Notes: generated by a model from the sequence alone, not told the origin. Positions 14,695 to 23,922 are shown, counted from the first letter of the stretch. The stretch is 44,800 nt of DNA from CAYTET01 sp964436975 (GCA_964436975.1 CAYTET010000005.1:1-44800), one strand, 5' to 3'. Numbers and translations are program-made.

Positions 14695-16062
14695 TTACTC
14701 ATCAGCTGTTTCCAGCTTTATCTTCTCATCAATCTTGCCCAGCCAGTTGGTATGGCGGGCATAGAAATGCATGCAGATGGCACATGTCAGCCATGTCAGC
14801 GGGTAACAGGCAAACAGCCAGACCACATCCCGGAAATAACGAATCATAAACCACAGATAGATCTGTCTGATTACAGTATAATTCAAAACCACGATTATAG
14901 AAGGCTGCGTTGAATAGCCGGCCGCCCGCATGGCGCCGACATTGATGCTGTTGTAGGCCAGGATAATATAGCAGGGATCGGCCAGCCGCATCATCAGTAC
15001 CGTATAAGGTATGACAGCGGGATCGTTATCAATAAAGGCGGCAATGGGATTGGCAAAAACCAGAATCACAACCGTAGCCGCGCCGATGGCGCCGGCCGCA
15101 ATTATATACATAGCCTTTATGCCTTCCCTGACCCGCCGGTACTTCTGGGCTCCCATATTCTGGCCGACAAAGGTTGTGATGGTCAGGTTGGCTGTCTGCT
15201 GCATCAAATCCAGAAAGGCATCAACCTTGCTGCCGGAGGTAAAGCCGGCCATCACATTGGTTCCGAAACTGTTGACATTGGCCTGCACCAGTACATTGGA
15301 GGCTGAAACTATAACCGCCTGCAGACCGGCCGGCAGGCCCAGACTGATGATGTCATGCAGAATCGGCCAGTCAATGCCAATGCCCTTGAACTGCAGTTTG
15401 TACTCTTCCTTTGTTACAAGCAGCGTCAGAATCACCAGCAGGGCTGAAACCGTCTGGCAGATAATTGTTGCCAGCGCCGCTCCGGCCACGCCCATTTGGC
15501 AGACACCGATAAAAAACAGGTCTAGGACCACATTGAGAATTGTGGTGGCAATCAGAAAGTACAGCGGTCTTTGGGAATCGCCGACAGCCCGCAGAATGCC
15601 GGCCCCGGCGTTATACAGCAGATTGGCGACTGCACCGAGAAAATAAATCCGCAGATACAGGGAAGCATTCTGCAGACACTCATCAGGGACTCCGGTCCAG
15701 ATCAGAAAGCGGTGACTGCCGAAAAAGCCGACAACTGTCAGCAGCAGACCGCCGCCGGCCGCAAACAGGATAAAGGTCTGAATCGATTTGCGCAGCCGGT
15801 CATAGCGGCCGGCCCCGTAAAACCGGGCCACGACCACTCCGGCCCCGGTGGCAACACCGGTAAAAAAACCGATCAGCAGATTGATGATGGATGAAGTAGA
15901 GCCAACGGCCGCCAGGGCCTGGGATGAGACAAACTTGCCGACAATTATTGTATCAGCGGTATTGTACAGCTGCTGAAACAGATTTCCAATAAATATGGGC
16001 AGGGCAAACGCCAGCAGCCGCTGGTAAATATTGCCTTCTGTCATCATCACCCTCTTATGCAT
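14695..16062 (-). CDS. MATE-family multidrug/toxin efflux transporter
   Basis: A 455-residue, 12-helix membrane exporter that uses an H+ or Na+ gradient. The N-terminus has the family signature region (IFIGNLFQQLYNTADTIIVG followed by KFVSSQALAAVG), and the internal two-fold repeat is visible, with GLPAGLQAVIVSASNVLVQA opening the second half. The substrate is unknown. Start is uncertain: the ATG at 16062 has GGGGGAG about ten bases away, and two ATGs five codons in have GAGGGTG. No regulator is adjacent. The downstream gene on the same strand is the sirtuin. Confidence 0.95.
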   Translation of the reverse strand: MHKRVMMTEGNIYQRLLAFALPIFIGNLFQQLYNTADTIIVGKFVSSQALAAVGSTSSIINLLIGFFTGVATGAGVVVARFYGAGRYDRLRKSIQTFILFAAGGGLLLTVVGFFGSHRFLIWTGVPDECLQNASLYLRIYFLGAVANLLYNAGAGILRAVGDSQRPLYFLIATTILNVVLDLFFIGVCQMGVAGAALATIICQTVSALLVILTLLVTKEEYKLQFKGIGIDWPILHDIISLGLPAGLQAVIVSASNVLVQANVNSFGTNVMAGFTSGSKVDAFLDLMQQTANLTITTFVGQNMGAQKYRRVREGIKAMYIIAAGAIGAATVVILVFANPIAAFIDNDPAVIPYTVLMMRLADPCYIILAYNSINVGAMRAAGYSTQPSIIVVLNYTVIRQIYLWFMIRYFRDVVWLFACYPLTWLTCAICMHFYARHTNWLGKIDEKIKLETADE

Positions 16063-16082
16063 CAGCTGCTCTCCCCCTAGAC

Positions 16083-16104
16083 AAAAGGCTCCGCAGAGCC
16101 CTTT
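16083..16104 (-). terminator. Terminator of the surface-glycosidase operon
   Basis: AAAGGGCTC-tgcg-GAGCCTTTT hairpin on the minus strand, a few bases after the stop at 16113. The run after the stem is short. Confidence 0.75.
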
Positions 16105-16112
16105 GGTTGTTG

Positions 16113-17441
16113 TTATTCTTTGACAATCAAAGCGTTATAGACATGCCGCTCGGAGATGGCTCCCCAGCCGTCGCCGCGGGGCTGATTAGTCAGGTTGCCC
16201 TCCACTACCAGCGTTGTCGAGCCGCCGCCGTCAAGATTGGCGGCGTTATAGCAGCCATAGCGAACCATCACTTCAGCCAGGTCAGGCATGCTGATGCCCT
16301 TGCTGTTGGAGGAGCGGCCGTCAATTATTACAAACAGCACGATTCCGTCTTTACGCTGGCCGATGGCCGTACGCGGCTGTACGCCGTAGCCGCCATTGCC
16401 CTTGAAGGTTGACTTTTCGCCGTTGACAACCAGGAAAGGACCGAACTGGACCGCCCAGCGCCAGCCGTTGTCAACGGCATCCTGGGCCGTCTGGGTCGCC
16501 AGGCACAGCACATTGTCTTTCATGCCGATCATCTGATTGGCATTGCCGTTGTTCTTATAAATCTGTCCGTCGACGATAATATTGCCCTTGGTGTAGATGA
16601 CATCATTGGCATAGCGCTTATAGCCGCCGGCATTAATGGCCACATTGGCATTGTTATTCTTGGCAAAGGTCGTCATGGTATCGCCATACTTTGACTTGGC
16701 CATGACCAGATCTATCTTGGAAGGATCATAGATTGCCACCACATAGCCGTGATAGTTGTCTTCGCTCAGCTCGATGACCTTATAAAGGTCATTGCCGGCG
16801 TCCTTTGTCAGAACCTGCTGATCATAAACCGAGGTGTAGGTTACAACTGTCGAAGGATCCGTGAAGACAATCTGCGACGAATCCGATTTATCACCGGCTT
16901 CGATGGTCACGTTGGCATCAGCAATCGCTTTTACGGTTGTCTGTGAATAAAGCACATAGGCAAAATAACGGTGGGTCGCCGTAGTCAGAGAAGTGGTAAC
17001 CAGCCAGTTGCGGAAAAAATCCAGCGGTCCGTAAGCCACCGCAAAACACAGGATGGCACAGACATCAATTACCAGCAGTGTTTTGGTAAACCAGCTGTAG
17101 TGCCGCTCTTTTTTAGCCTTGCGGTCCTTATTTTCTTTCTTCTTACCAGTTGCCTGGACCGGCGGCTGGACAGCCGGTTCAACCGGTGCCGCCGGCTGAA
17201 GGACCGGTGCCGGCTTGTCATCATCAGTCAGCCAGCCGACGGCAGCCTCTTTTTCAGTATCAGCGGCTGGCTGTTGTATAACAGCCGCCGGCTTTTCATC
17301 AATGGCCGGACTGACGGATGGTGTTTTATTAACGGCGGCCGCGTTAAACAGGCCGGCCGCCCCTTCGGGCCGGTTTTCCGGAGTCTGCTGCTGGATTTCA
17401 TCAACCAGTCTTTTAATTTCATCACGATTGTAAACAGCCAT
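16113..17441 (-). CDS. Membrane-anchored phosphodiester glycosidase (NAGPA domain)
   Basis: A 442-residue protein. Residues 1-115 are cytoplasmic, rich in Pro and Ala and ending in a Lys-rich stretch; one membrane helix (about 119-140) follows; the rest is outside. The extracellular part is a NAGPA/DUF2233 domain: NVAINAGGY, then VQPRTAIGQRKDG, DGRSSNSKGISMPDLAEVM and NLDGGGSTTLVVEG. Such domains cleave sugar-phosphodiester links and occur in exopolysaccharide loci (EpsL/YomE-like). Its start overlaps the stop of the upstream gene by one base (TGATG), so the two are translationally coupled and probably act together at the cell surface. Confidence 0.9.
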   Translation of the reverse strand: MAVYNRDEIKRLVDEIQQQTPENRPEGAAGLFNAAAVNKTPSVSPAIDEKPAAVIQQPAADTEKEAAVGWLTDDDKPAPVLQPAAPVEPAVQPPVQATGKKKENKDRKAKKERHYSWFTKTLLVIDVCAILCFAVAYGPLDFFRNWLVTTSLTTATHRYFAYVLYSQTTVKAIADANVTIEAGDKSDSSQIVFTDPSTVVTYTSVYDQQVLTKDAGNDLYKVIELSEDNYHGYVVAIYDPSKIDLVMAKSKYGDTMTTFAKNNNANVAINAGGYKRYANDVIYTKGNIIVDGQIYKNNGNANQMIGMKDNVLCLATQTAQDAVDNGWRWAVQFGPFLVVNGEKSTFKGNGGYGVQPRTAIGQRKDGIVLFVIIDGRSSNSKGISMPDLAEVMVRYGCYNAANLDGGGSTTLVVEGNLTNQPRGDGWGAISERHVYNALIVKE

Positions 17442-18853
17442 CAGACGCCACCTCCAATCAGGTAAGGATCAGCCTGACTGCCGCTGCCGCTGCTGACAGC
17501 CGCCGCCGCGTTGAAGCAGATAACCGGCCGGCAGCGGGCGGTATCAGCCAATAGCGTGGCATACAGATTGAAATCTTCAGAAATGGTGTAGATCAGCTTG
17601 TCGGTATCGCTGTTATAGGTTGAAAGGAAAATGTTGCCGTACTCATTCAAAAACATAAATGAAGCATTGGGTATGCCCACATAGCTTTTGTATGAAGCCT
17701 CATAATTGCGGGTATAGTCAAACGGTCCGGATGTCGGATAGCTGCCATAGGACCAGCTGTATTCAACCAGGACATTCTTGTAATCCGGTAAAGTCTTTAT
17801 AAAAGTGGAATTCAGGTATTTGCCCAGGCCCGAAGCCGTTGTAAACAGACTGGTTTTGCCATAGCTGGTCAGATAATCGGTGCCGTCAGCATTCTTAATG
17901 ACGCCATCCATGATGGCCACGGCTCCGCTGTCGCCAGCCTGCTCGATGCGCCACAGCTGGCCGCCGTAAGAGACATAATCGCCCGGCTGGCAGTCGGCAG
18001 CGGTAGCAACTACCGCAGCCGTGCTGATGACATAGGGATTAGCCGCGGTGCCCTTGCCGGCCGAGGCAATGACTTCATAGCTTAAGGTAATGACCGGCCG
18101 GATCCCGAACATCTGGCTGACCTCGCTGGCTAAAGAAAGCGTGCCGTCAGCGGTGACATACCAATACTGTCCGGAGCTGTTCTGGCTGGAAAGCCAGAAG
18201 GACTGCTGGTTATTGAGATAGCTGTCCTTGGCGCCGGCATTTTTGTAATCATTGAGGGTCAGCAGGCTGACTTCAATGCTGTCATTGGTCTGGGTGCAGC
18301 CGATGGCGGCAACATCATCAATGATATCCAGGCAGCGGCTGCCCGTAGCCAATGTGCCGAAGGGCATATTAAGCGAATTATAAAAGATTCCGGAATAGGG
18401 ATCATTTTCTATGCTGTTAAGCCAGCGGTAAAGCGAGCTGGATTCAAAAGAAGACGTGGCATCACTGGCCAGCACGGTAAGGGGATTTTCGCTGACTAAG
18501 ATGACGTTGCCGTTGGTATTGATGCCAACGACCCGGTAGGTCATGCCCGAATAAGAAACGTAATTGGTTGTCGCCATGCCGGTAACGGTATAGGAGCCGT
18601 CGGTATTCTCATGCAGTCCGCTTTCGCTCATCAGATCAATGCTGTTGATCAGGGTGTCCGAAAAGAAGACCGTATTGACGGACTGCCTTTTCTTGTCAAA
18701 TTCACTCTTGTAATAAAACAGCCGATACGTATAAAAGCCTAAAATAGCCACCACCAGCACCGAATTGATGATCTGGAAGGCAATTTCTTTTTTAGACCGT
18801 GTTTTTTTTATTTTAGGCCCTTTAGGCTCTTTAACTGTTCTTTTATCTTTCAC
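17441..18853 (-). CDS. Membrane-anchored surface protein with two DUF6273-like repeats
   Basis: A 470-residue protein with a Lys-rich cytoplasmic N-terminus, one helix (about 24-48) and a large outside part. Two repeats start with a gate-like motif, VSYSGMTYRVVGINTNGNVI (about 99-118) and VSYGGQLWRIEQAGDSGAVA (about residue 297 on), each followed by a region like SSFESSSLYRWLNS. The layout resembles DUF6273 surface repeats, whose function is not known. The start is GTG at 18853 with AAGGTG upstream. It is first in a two-gene operon with the NAGPA protein and has a good promoter. Confidence 0.8.
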   Translation of the reverse strand: MKDKRTVKEPKGPKIKKTRSKKEIAFQIINSVLVVAILGFYTYRLFYYKSEFDKKRQSVNTVFFSDTLINSIDLMSESGLHENTDGSYTVTGMATTNYVSYSGMTYRVVGINTNGNVILVSENPLTVLASDATSSFESSSLYRWLNSIENDPYSGIFYNSLNMPFGTLATGSRCLDIIDDVAAIGCTQTNDSIEVSLLTLNDYKNAGAKDSYLNNQQSFWLSSQNSSGQYWYVTADGTLSLASEVSQMFGIRPVITLSYEVIASAGKGTAANPYVISTAAVVATAADCQPGDYVSYGGQLWRIEQAGDSGAVAIMDGVIKNADGTDYLTSYGKTSLFTTASGLGKYLNSTFIKTLPDYKNVLVEYSWSYGSYPTSGPFDYTRNYEASYKSYVGIPNASFMFLNEYGNIFLSTYNSDTDKLIYTISEDFNLYATLLADTARCRPVICFNAAAAVSSGSGSQADPYLIGGGV

Positions 18854-18914
18854 ACTGACACCTTTTTGTAATTTTCTATGCCCATAATCAGTGCCTTATT
18901 CAAGGCATATTAGC

Positions 18915-18944
18915 ATTATACCTTAAATGCCGCCGCCATTTCAA
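18915..18944 (-). promoter_or_regulatory. Promoter of the surface-protein operon
   Basis: TTGAAA (18944-18939), 18-base spacer, TATAAT (18920-18915) on the minus strand. A short hairpin GCCTT-gaat-AAGGC lies at the start of the leader (about 18892-18906). Confidence 0.8.
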
Positions 18945-18971
18945 CACGGCATAAAAGTCCGGCCGGCCGAC

Positions 18972-18996
18972 AAAAAAGGAGGCGGTTAAGCCTCCT
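18972..18996 (-). terminator. Terminator after gdhA
   Basis: GGAGGC-ttaacc-GCCTCC followed by T6 on the minus strand, just after the gdhA stop at 19004. Confidence 0.9.
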
Positions 18997-19003
18997 CTGT
19001 CTT

Positions 19004-20338
19004 TCAGTACAGACCCTGGCTGATCATGGCGGTTATTACCTTGGCCGCCCCGGCCAGATTGGCCCCGGATACATAGTCATCTTCCGGCAGACCATACTGC
19101 CGGCAGGCCGACTGGCACTGCCGGTGAATGCTCTGCATGATTCCTTCCAGCTTGGCGTCAACCTCTTCAAAAGTCCAGCTGAGGCGCTGGCTGTTCTGCG
19201 ACATCTCCAGGGCACTGGTCGCAACCCCGCCGGCGTTAGCCGCTTTGCCGGGCACAAAGATAACCCCGGCCTGTCTATACAGGGCAATGGCCTGATTGTC
19301 ATTCGGCATGTTAGCCCCTTCGGCCACGATCTTGGTGCCGCCGGCGATGATGGCAGCAGCCCTCTTTTCGTTTATTTCATTCTGGGTGCCGCAGGGCAGA
19401 ACGATATCAGCTTTGACAGCCGCATCATAGACACTGCCGCGGCCATAGCGGCCATGGCCGGCTAAGCCGGGATAGGTCTCCAGACTGCCGTGGTTCTTTT
19501 CTTTGATCTGTCTGATGATATCCATATCCAGATCGTCATCAGCTATGTAGCCCTGCGAATCGGAAATGGCAATGACATTATAGCCGCACTGCTGGGCCTT
19601 GACCGCCGCATACATGGCAACATTGCCGCAGCCGGAAATAATGATTGAAGGATTTGCGATGGGATGCTGCTGCAGCACCTGCCGCAGAAAATAGATAAGG
19701 CCGAAGCCGGTGGCCTCGGTGCGGACCAGCGAGCCGCCAAAAGTCAGGCCCTTGCCGGTCAGAATTCCGGCCGTGCTGGTGCCGGTAAGCCGGCGGTACT
19801 GGCCGTAAAGATAGCCAATCTCCCGGCCGCCGACGCCCATGTCCCCGGCCGGCACATCCGTGTCCGGGCCGATGTAGCGGTACAGTCCGGTCATAAAACT
19901 CTGGCAGAACCGGCGGATTTCCGCTTCGCTGTGGGTTTTGGGATTGAAATTGCTGCCGCCCTTGGCCCCGCCGATCGGCAAAGTTGTCAGGGCATTTTTG
20001 AAAATCTGCTCGAAGCCGAGAAACTTCATGATGGACAGGTTGACCGAAGGATGAAAGCGCAGGCCGCCCTTATAGGGCCCGATGGCGCTGTTGAACTGAA
20101 CCCGGTAGCCCCGGTATACTTCCAGCCGGCCGTCATCGGTTTCCAGGGGCACCTTGAACATGACCGCCCGCTCCGGTTCAATCAGTCTTTCCAAAACGGC
20201 GGCCTTTTCATATTCGGGATGAGCCGAAAACAAAGGATCAAGGGAAGCGACTACTTCGCTGACCGCCTGAATGAACTCCGGCTGGTCAGCGTTTTCGGTC
20301 TTCACCTTTTCAATAATCCGCTGGCTGTACTCAATCAT
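19004..20338 (-). CDS. gdhA: Glutamate dehydrogenase (NADP type)
   Basis: A 444-residue enzyme that interconverts 2-oxoglutarate plus ammonia and glutamate. The substrate domain holds GPYKGGLRFHPSVN and the catalytic lysine in PIGGAKGG (Lys126); the nucleotide domain has SGCGNVAMYAAV. Length and motifs fit the hexameric, biosynthetic NADP enzyme of the E. coli type. Its start overlaps the end of deoD by 8 bases, so translation is coupled to a purine salvage gene, an uncommon pairing. Confidence 0.96.
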   Translation of the reverse strand: MIEYSQRIIEKVKTENADQPEFIQAVSEVVASLDPLFSAHPEYEKAAVLERLIEPERAVMFKVPLETDDGRLEVYRGYRVQFNSAIGPYKGGLRFHPSVNLSIMKFLGFEQIFKNALTTLPIGGAKGGSNFNPKTHSEAEIRRFCQSFMTGLYRYIGPDTDVPAGDMGVGGREIGYLYGQYRRLTGTSTAGILTGKGLTFGGSLVRTEATGFGLIYFLRQVLQQHPIANPSIIISGCGNVAMYAAVKAQQCGYNVIAISDSQGYIADDDLDMDIIRQIKEKNHGSLETYPGLAGHGRYGRGSVYDAAVKADIVLPCGTQNEINEKRAAAIIAGGTKIVAEGANMPNDNQAIALYRQAGVIFVPGKAANAGGVATSALEMSQNSQRLSWTFEEVDAKLEGIMQSIHRQCQSACRQYGLPEDDYVSGANLAGAAKVITAMISQGLY

Positions 20339-21047
20339 AGATCTTGCTTAATTCCAAAGCGACTTCCACCATCCGGGTGAATGACTTCTCTCTTTCAGCA
20401 GCCGTTGTCTCTTCTTTGGTAACCATTGAATCAGAAACAGTCAGCAGACAGGCTGCCTTCTTGTGATTGACAGCAGCATTGTGGAACAGGGCGAATGACT
20501 CCATTTCAGCGCAGCAGCAGTCATGGGCTTTGGAAAACTCCATGTTCTTTTCCGGGATCAGCGAATAAAAGACATCCGAAGAATTGACATTGCCGCAGAC
20601 CAGCGGGATATTCAGCTGGCCGGCCGCTTCTTCAATCTGCTTGTTTAACTCCGGACTGGGATAGGTGACATTCTTGTCATAGCCGGAAACCGTTCTTGCA
20701 TATGTGGATTCCGAATAGGCTTCCTTGACCAGCACGACATCATAAATCTTGACTTCGGGCTTCATTGAGCCGGTCGAGCCGATCCGGATGATGGCTTCAA
20801 CATCATAGAAGGCAAACAGCTCATAGGAATAAATGCCGATAGAAGGCGCTCCCATGCCTGAACCCATAATGGAGACGCGGTGGCCCTTGTATGTGCCGGT
20901 AAAGCCGAGCATGCCCCTGACATTGTTAAACTGCACGGGATTTTCAAGATACTTTTCGGCCATGTATTTGGCGCGCAAAGGATCGCCCGGCATCAGAACC
21001 AATTTTGCGATATCACCCTTATTGGCTGTATTATGCGGTGTACTCAT
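20331..21047 (-). CDS. deoD: Purine-nucleoside phosphorylase, DeoD type
   Basis: A 238-residue cytoplasmic enzyme that splits purine nucleosides with phosphate. It has the DeoD N-terminus (MSTPHNTANKGDIAKLVLMP with GDPLRAK), GSGMGAPSIGIYSYELF, the ribose-binding EMESFALF and the SDS catalytic segment (LTVSDSMVTKEET). The hexamer type is indicated by length. It has a strong AGGAGG site and its own extended -10 promoter, and heads an operon with gdhA. Confidence 0.96.
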   Translation of the reverse strand: MSTPHNTANKGDIAKLVLMPGDPLRAKYMAEKYLENPVQFNNVRGMLGFTGTYKGHRVSIMGSGMGAPSIGIYSYELFAFYDVEAIIRIGSTGSMKPEVKIYDVVLVKEAYSESTYARTVSGYDKNVTYPSPELNKQIEEAAGQLNIPLVCGNVNSSDVFYSLIPEKNMEFSKAHDCCCAEMESFALFHNAAVNHKKAACLLTVSDSMVTKEETTAAEREKSFTRMVEVALELSKIYD

Positions 21048-21074
21048 ATTATATATTCCTCCTGTTGTTTATTA

Positions 21075-21085
21075 ATTATAGCATA
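21075..21085 (-). promoter_or_regulatory. Extended -10 promoter of deoD-gdhA
   Basis: TATGCTATAAT on the minus strand, identical to the element at 2709-2719. No good -35 box is evident, as is normal for extended -10 promoters. It lies directly after the mgtE stop. Confidence 0.65.
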
Positions 21086-21095
21086 GCTGCTGCTT

Positions 21096-22457
21096 CTATA
21101 AGCCAACCAGCTGAACCGCTATTTCAAAATAGACAATCAGACTCAGCGCATCAACAATGGCGGTTATCATCGGTGACACGACACTGGCCGGATCAAGTTT
21201 AAGCGTCACGGCCAGCAGCGGCAGCGTCCCGCCCAGAATCGAGGCCATCAGAACGGTGCACAGCAGCGTAAACGACATGGTCAGCGCCACCTCAAGGCCA
21301 TAATCGGGGTTGAATATCATGATCCGGACAATATTCAGGGCCATCAGGCCGATGCCGGCCATAAAAGACACACTGATTTCCTTGCCCAGAACCTTAAAGA
21401 AGTCCGCCGGTTTCAAACCGTCGACAGCGATGCTGCGGATAACCATTGTTGAAGCCTGTGAGCCGGCATCGCCGGAAGTATCCATCAGCATGGGTATAAA
21501 CGTTGACAAAGCCGGCAGAGCGGCCAGAGCTGATTCGTAATTGGTAATGATTGTGCCGGTAAAGGTTGCCGATAAAAGCAGGATCAAAAGCCAGGGCAGC
21601 CGGCTTTTCACAATAGCCTTGACAGAAGAGTCGATATACGAATCTTCCAGGGGTGTGACGGCCGCCATGCTGTGAATATCCTCGGTGGTCTCCTCTTCCA
21701 TGACGTCCATGATGTCATCGATGGTGATGATGCCGATAAGGCAGTCATCATCGTTGACCACCGGCATGACCGAGGCATCATATTCCTGGAACAGTCTCAT
21801 GACCTCTTCCTGGTCTTCGCTGGTCTTGATGGCCTTGACCGACTGGTCCATGACATCACTGACCGGCGTTTTGCGCTTTTCGAAAACCAGATCATACAGG
21901 TCGATCTGACCGACCAGGTGGCGGCTGGAATCAATAACATAGCAGGTCTGCACCGTTTCCGCCTCTTCGCTGCGCTTTTTGACCTGCTCGATAGCGGTGC
22001 CGACGGTGACATTCGATTTCAGTTCCAGATAATCGGTTGTCATGATGCTGCCGGCGGTGCCGTCCTTATAGCTCAGCAGAAGGTTGATCTCCTCCCGCTG
22101 CTCTTTGGTGGCCGCCTTTAAAACCTTGCGGGCCATATTGGCCGGCAGTTCCTGGATGAAGTCAGCCACATCATCCGAATAGATGTTGTCAAGCATGGTC
22201 TTGATCTGCGGACCGGTCAGCTCGGTGATAAGCTTCTGCTGGTCGTCTGCCGACAGGTAAGTAAAAAGCTCCGCCGCGTCGGCATGCGGCAGGGTCTTGA
22301 AAATAAACAGCTCGTCCTGAACCGGCAGCTGGGCAAACGGCCCGGCGATATCGACAATATTGCCACGGGCAAAATAGTCCCGCAGCCCGACGATATCACG
22401 CTTTTCAACAAATTGCTGCAGCTGTAAAACCGCAGACGTCATTTTTTCTTCTTTCAT
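21096..22457 (-). CDS. mgtE: Magnesium channel/transporter MgtE, copy 1
   Basis: A 453-residue Mg2+ channel. It has the N domain (ARGNIVDIAGPFAQLPVQDE), two CBS domains with regulatory acidic residues (SVMPVVNDDDCLIGIITIDD), a plug helix, and five membrane helices containing the pore segment MDTSGDAGSQASTMV. In studied members, Mg2+ bound between the N and CBS domains closes the pore. It lies 14 bases after a second, diverged mgtE and has a GAGGAG site. No M-box or other Mg2+ riboswitch is seen. Confidence 0.96.
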   Translation of the reverse strand: MKEEKMTSAVLQLQQFVEKRDIVGLRDYFARGNIVDIAGPFAQLPVQDELFIFKTLPHADAAELFTYLSADDQQKLITELTGPQIKTMLDNIYSDDVADFIQELPANMARKVLKAATKEQREEINLLLSYKDGTAGSIMTTDYLELKSNVTVGTAIEQVKKRSEEAETVQTCYVIDSSRHLVGQIDLYDLVFEKRKTPVSDVMDQSVKAIKTSEDQEEVMRLFQEYDASVMPVVNDDDCLIGIITIDDIMDVMEEETTEDIHSMAAVTPLEDSYIDSSVKAIVKSRLPWLLILLLSATFTGTIITNYESALAALPALSTFIPMLMDTSGDAGSQASTMVIRSIAVDGLKPADFFKVLGKEISVSFMAGIGLMALNIVRIMIFNPDYGLEVALTMSFTLLCTVLMASILGGTLPLLAVTLKLDPASVVSPMITAIVDALSLIVYFEIAVQLVGL

Positions 22458-22471
22458 GGGCGTTCTCCTCT

Positions 22472-23821
22472 CTACAGAAACAGCTGCACCAGGGCAAAGT
22501 AAACACTTAAGGAAACTATATCGGTAACAGTTGAAAGAATCGGCGCGGACATGACCGCCGGATCAGTGTGGATGCCGACCGCCAAAAGCGGCAGGGCGCT
22601 GCCGACCAGATTGGCGGCAATGACAATCACCCAGACCGTCAGTGAAGTGGCCAGGTTGACAGCCAGCGATACATCCGGCATCAGAATGGCAATGCGGGCA
22701 ATGTTAAAGAGGCCCAGGACAAGACCGCAGACAAAACCGATCCGCAGTTCCTTGAACATGATCTGGAAAAAGTTCTTAAACTTCAGATCGTCAACGGTGA
22801 TGCCTCTGACGACCATTGTTGAAGCCTGCGATCCGGCATTGCCGGAAGTATCCATCAGCATCGGGGTAAACCGGTAAAGCACCGGATAGGCAATCAGCAG
22901 CGGCAGGTTTGCGCTGACTATCATGCTGGAAAAAGAGTTTGTCAGCAGCATTAAAGCCAGCCAGGGCAGCCGGGATTTGACCATCTGCCAGCTGCGGGTC
23001 TCCAGATATGATTTTTCCAGCGGCACCACACCGGCCATTTTCTGAATATCTTCAGTGGCTTCCTGCTGCATGGCATCCAGCACATCATCAGCCGTGATTA
23101 CTCCGACCAGTTTGTTTTCATCATCAACAACCGGAATCAGCGACCAGTCATACTTCTGCATGGTCCTGATGGCTTCTTCCTGATCATCGCTGGTAGAAAC
23201 CGAAATGATGTCAGTCGACATCTTGTCGGATATCATATCCGCGTTAGGCAGAAAAAGAACATCCTTCAGGGAGATGACCCCGACCAGCTTGTTATTGTCC
23301 AAAACATAGCAGTAATGCTGGTTTTCGGCATGCCGGCCGAGCCGGCGCAGCTGGGCCATGCCCTGGCCGATCGTATCGGCAGCGGACAGAGTCATATAAT
23401 CAGTTGACATGATCGAGCCGCAGCTGTTTTCCTTATAGCTCAGCAGCATGTTTATCTCCGCCCGGGTCTCCGCCGAAGCCGCCTTGAGAATCTTATTGAC
23501 TATGGCCTCCGGCATCTCCCCGATGAAGTCAACGATATCATCGGTATACAGATTATCCAAAACCTTATTGAGCTCCGGTCCGGTCAGCATCCGGATAAAA
23601 TCTTCCTGCTTATTTTTGGAAAGATACGAAAACAATTCCGCCGATTCATCCTTGGGCAGAATCTTGAAAATAAAAAAAGCGTCTGATACTGACATTTTTT
23701 CCACTACTCCGGCAATGTCAACCATGTTAAAGCCGGCCAGCAGCGACTTAAGGGAATCCGTCTGTCGTAATTTCACCAGCTGTGAGATCAGACTGGCAGC
23801 CGTTAATTCATGTTTTGTCAT
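22472..23821 (-). CDS. mgtE: Magnesium channel/transporter MgtE, copy 2
   Basis: A 449-residue paralogue with the same order of domains: N domain (AGFNMVDIAGVVEKMSVSDA), CBS pair (SLIPVVDDENKLVGVITADD) and pore (MDTSGNAGSQASTMVVRGIT). It differs from copy 1 over most of its length, so the duplication is not recent. MgtE works as a homodimer; a mixed dimer or different metal preference (Mg2+ versus Co2+) could be considered. It is first in the pair, behind an extended -10. Confidence 0.96.
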   Translation of the reverse strand: MTKHELTAASLISQLVKLRQTDSLKSLLAGFNMVDIAGVVEKMSVSDAFFIFKILPKDESAELFSYLSKNKQEDFIRMLTGPELNKVLDNLYTDDIVDFIGEMPEAIVNKILKAASAETRAEINMLLSYKENSCGSIMSTDYMTLSAADTIGQGMAQLRRLGRHAENQHYCYVLDNNKLVGVISLKDVLFLPNADMISDKMSTDIISVSTSDDQEEAIRTMQKYDWSLIPVVDDENKLVGVITADDVLDAMQQEATEDIQKMAGVVPLEKSYLETRSWQMVKSRLPWLALMLLTNSFSSMIVSANLPLLIAYPVLYRFTPMLMDTSGNAGSQASTMVVRGITVDDLKFKNFFQIMFKELRIGFVCGLVLGLFNIARIAILMPDVSLAVNLATSLTVWVIVIAANLVGSALPLLAVGIHTDPAVMSAPILSTVTDIVSLSVYFALVQLFL

Positions 23822-23849
23822 AGGCGTTTTTCCCCCTTTTCGCCCCTTT

Positions 23850-23858
23850 ATTATACCA
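23850..23858 (-). promoter_or_regulatory. Extended -10 promoter of the mgtE pair
   Basis: TGGTATAAT on the minus strand, about 29 bases before the ATG at 23821; a weak CTGTCT stands 18 bases upstream as -35. Confidence 0.55.
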
Positions 23859-23893
23859 CCCCCATACCGCCTTAGACAGCCTTATCGTCATTT

Positions 23894-23922
23894 AAAAATC
23901 GGCTGGAAATCAAGCCGATTTT
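23894..23922 (-). terminator. Terminator containing the sensor-kinase stop codon
   Basis: AAAATCGGCT pairs with AGCCGATTTT on the minus strand, followed by T-rich sequence. The kinase stop codon (23910-23912) lies in the loop, so the last codons form part of the stem. Confidence 0.85.

Noticed and set aside
23822..23909. M-box or other Mg2+ riboswitch before the mgtE pair
   Set aside because: The leader is only about 20-30 bases and has none of the conserved structure.
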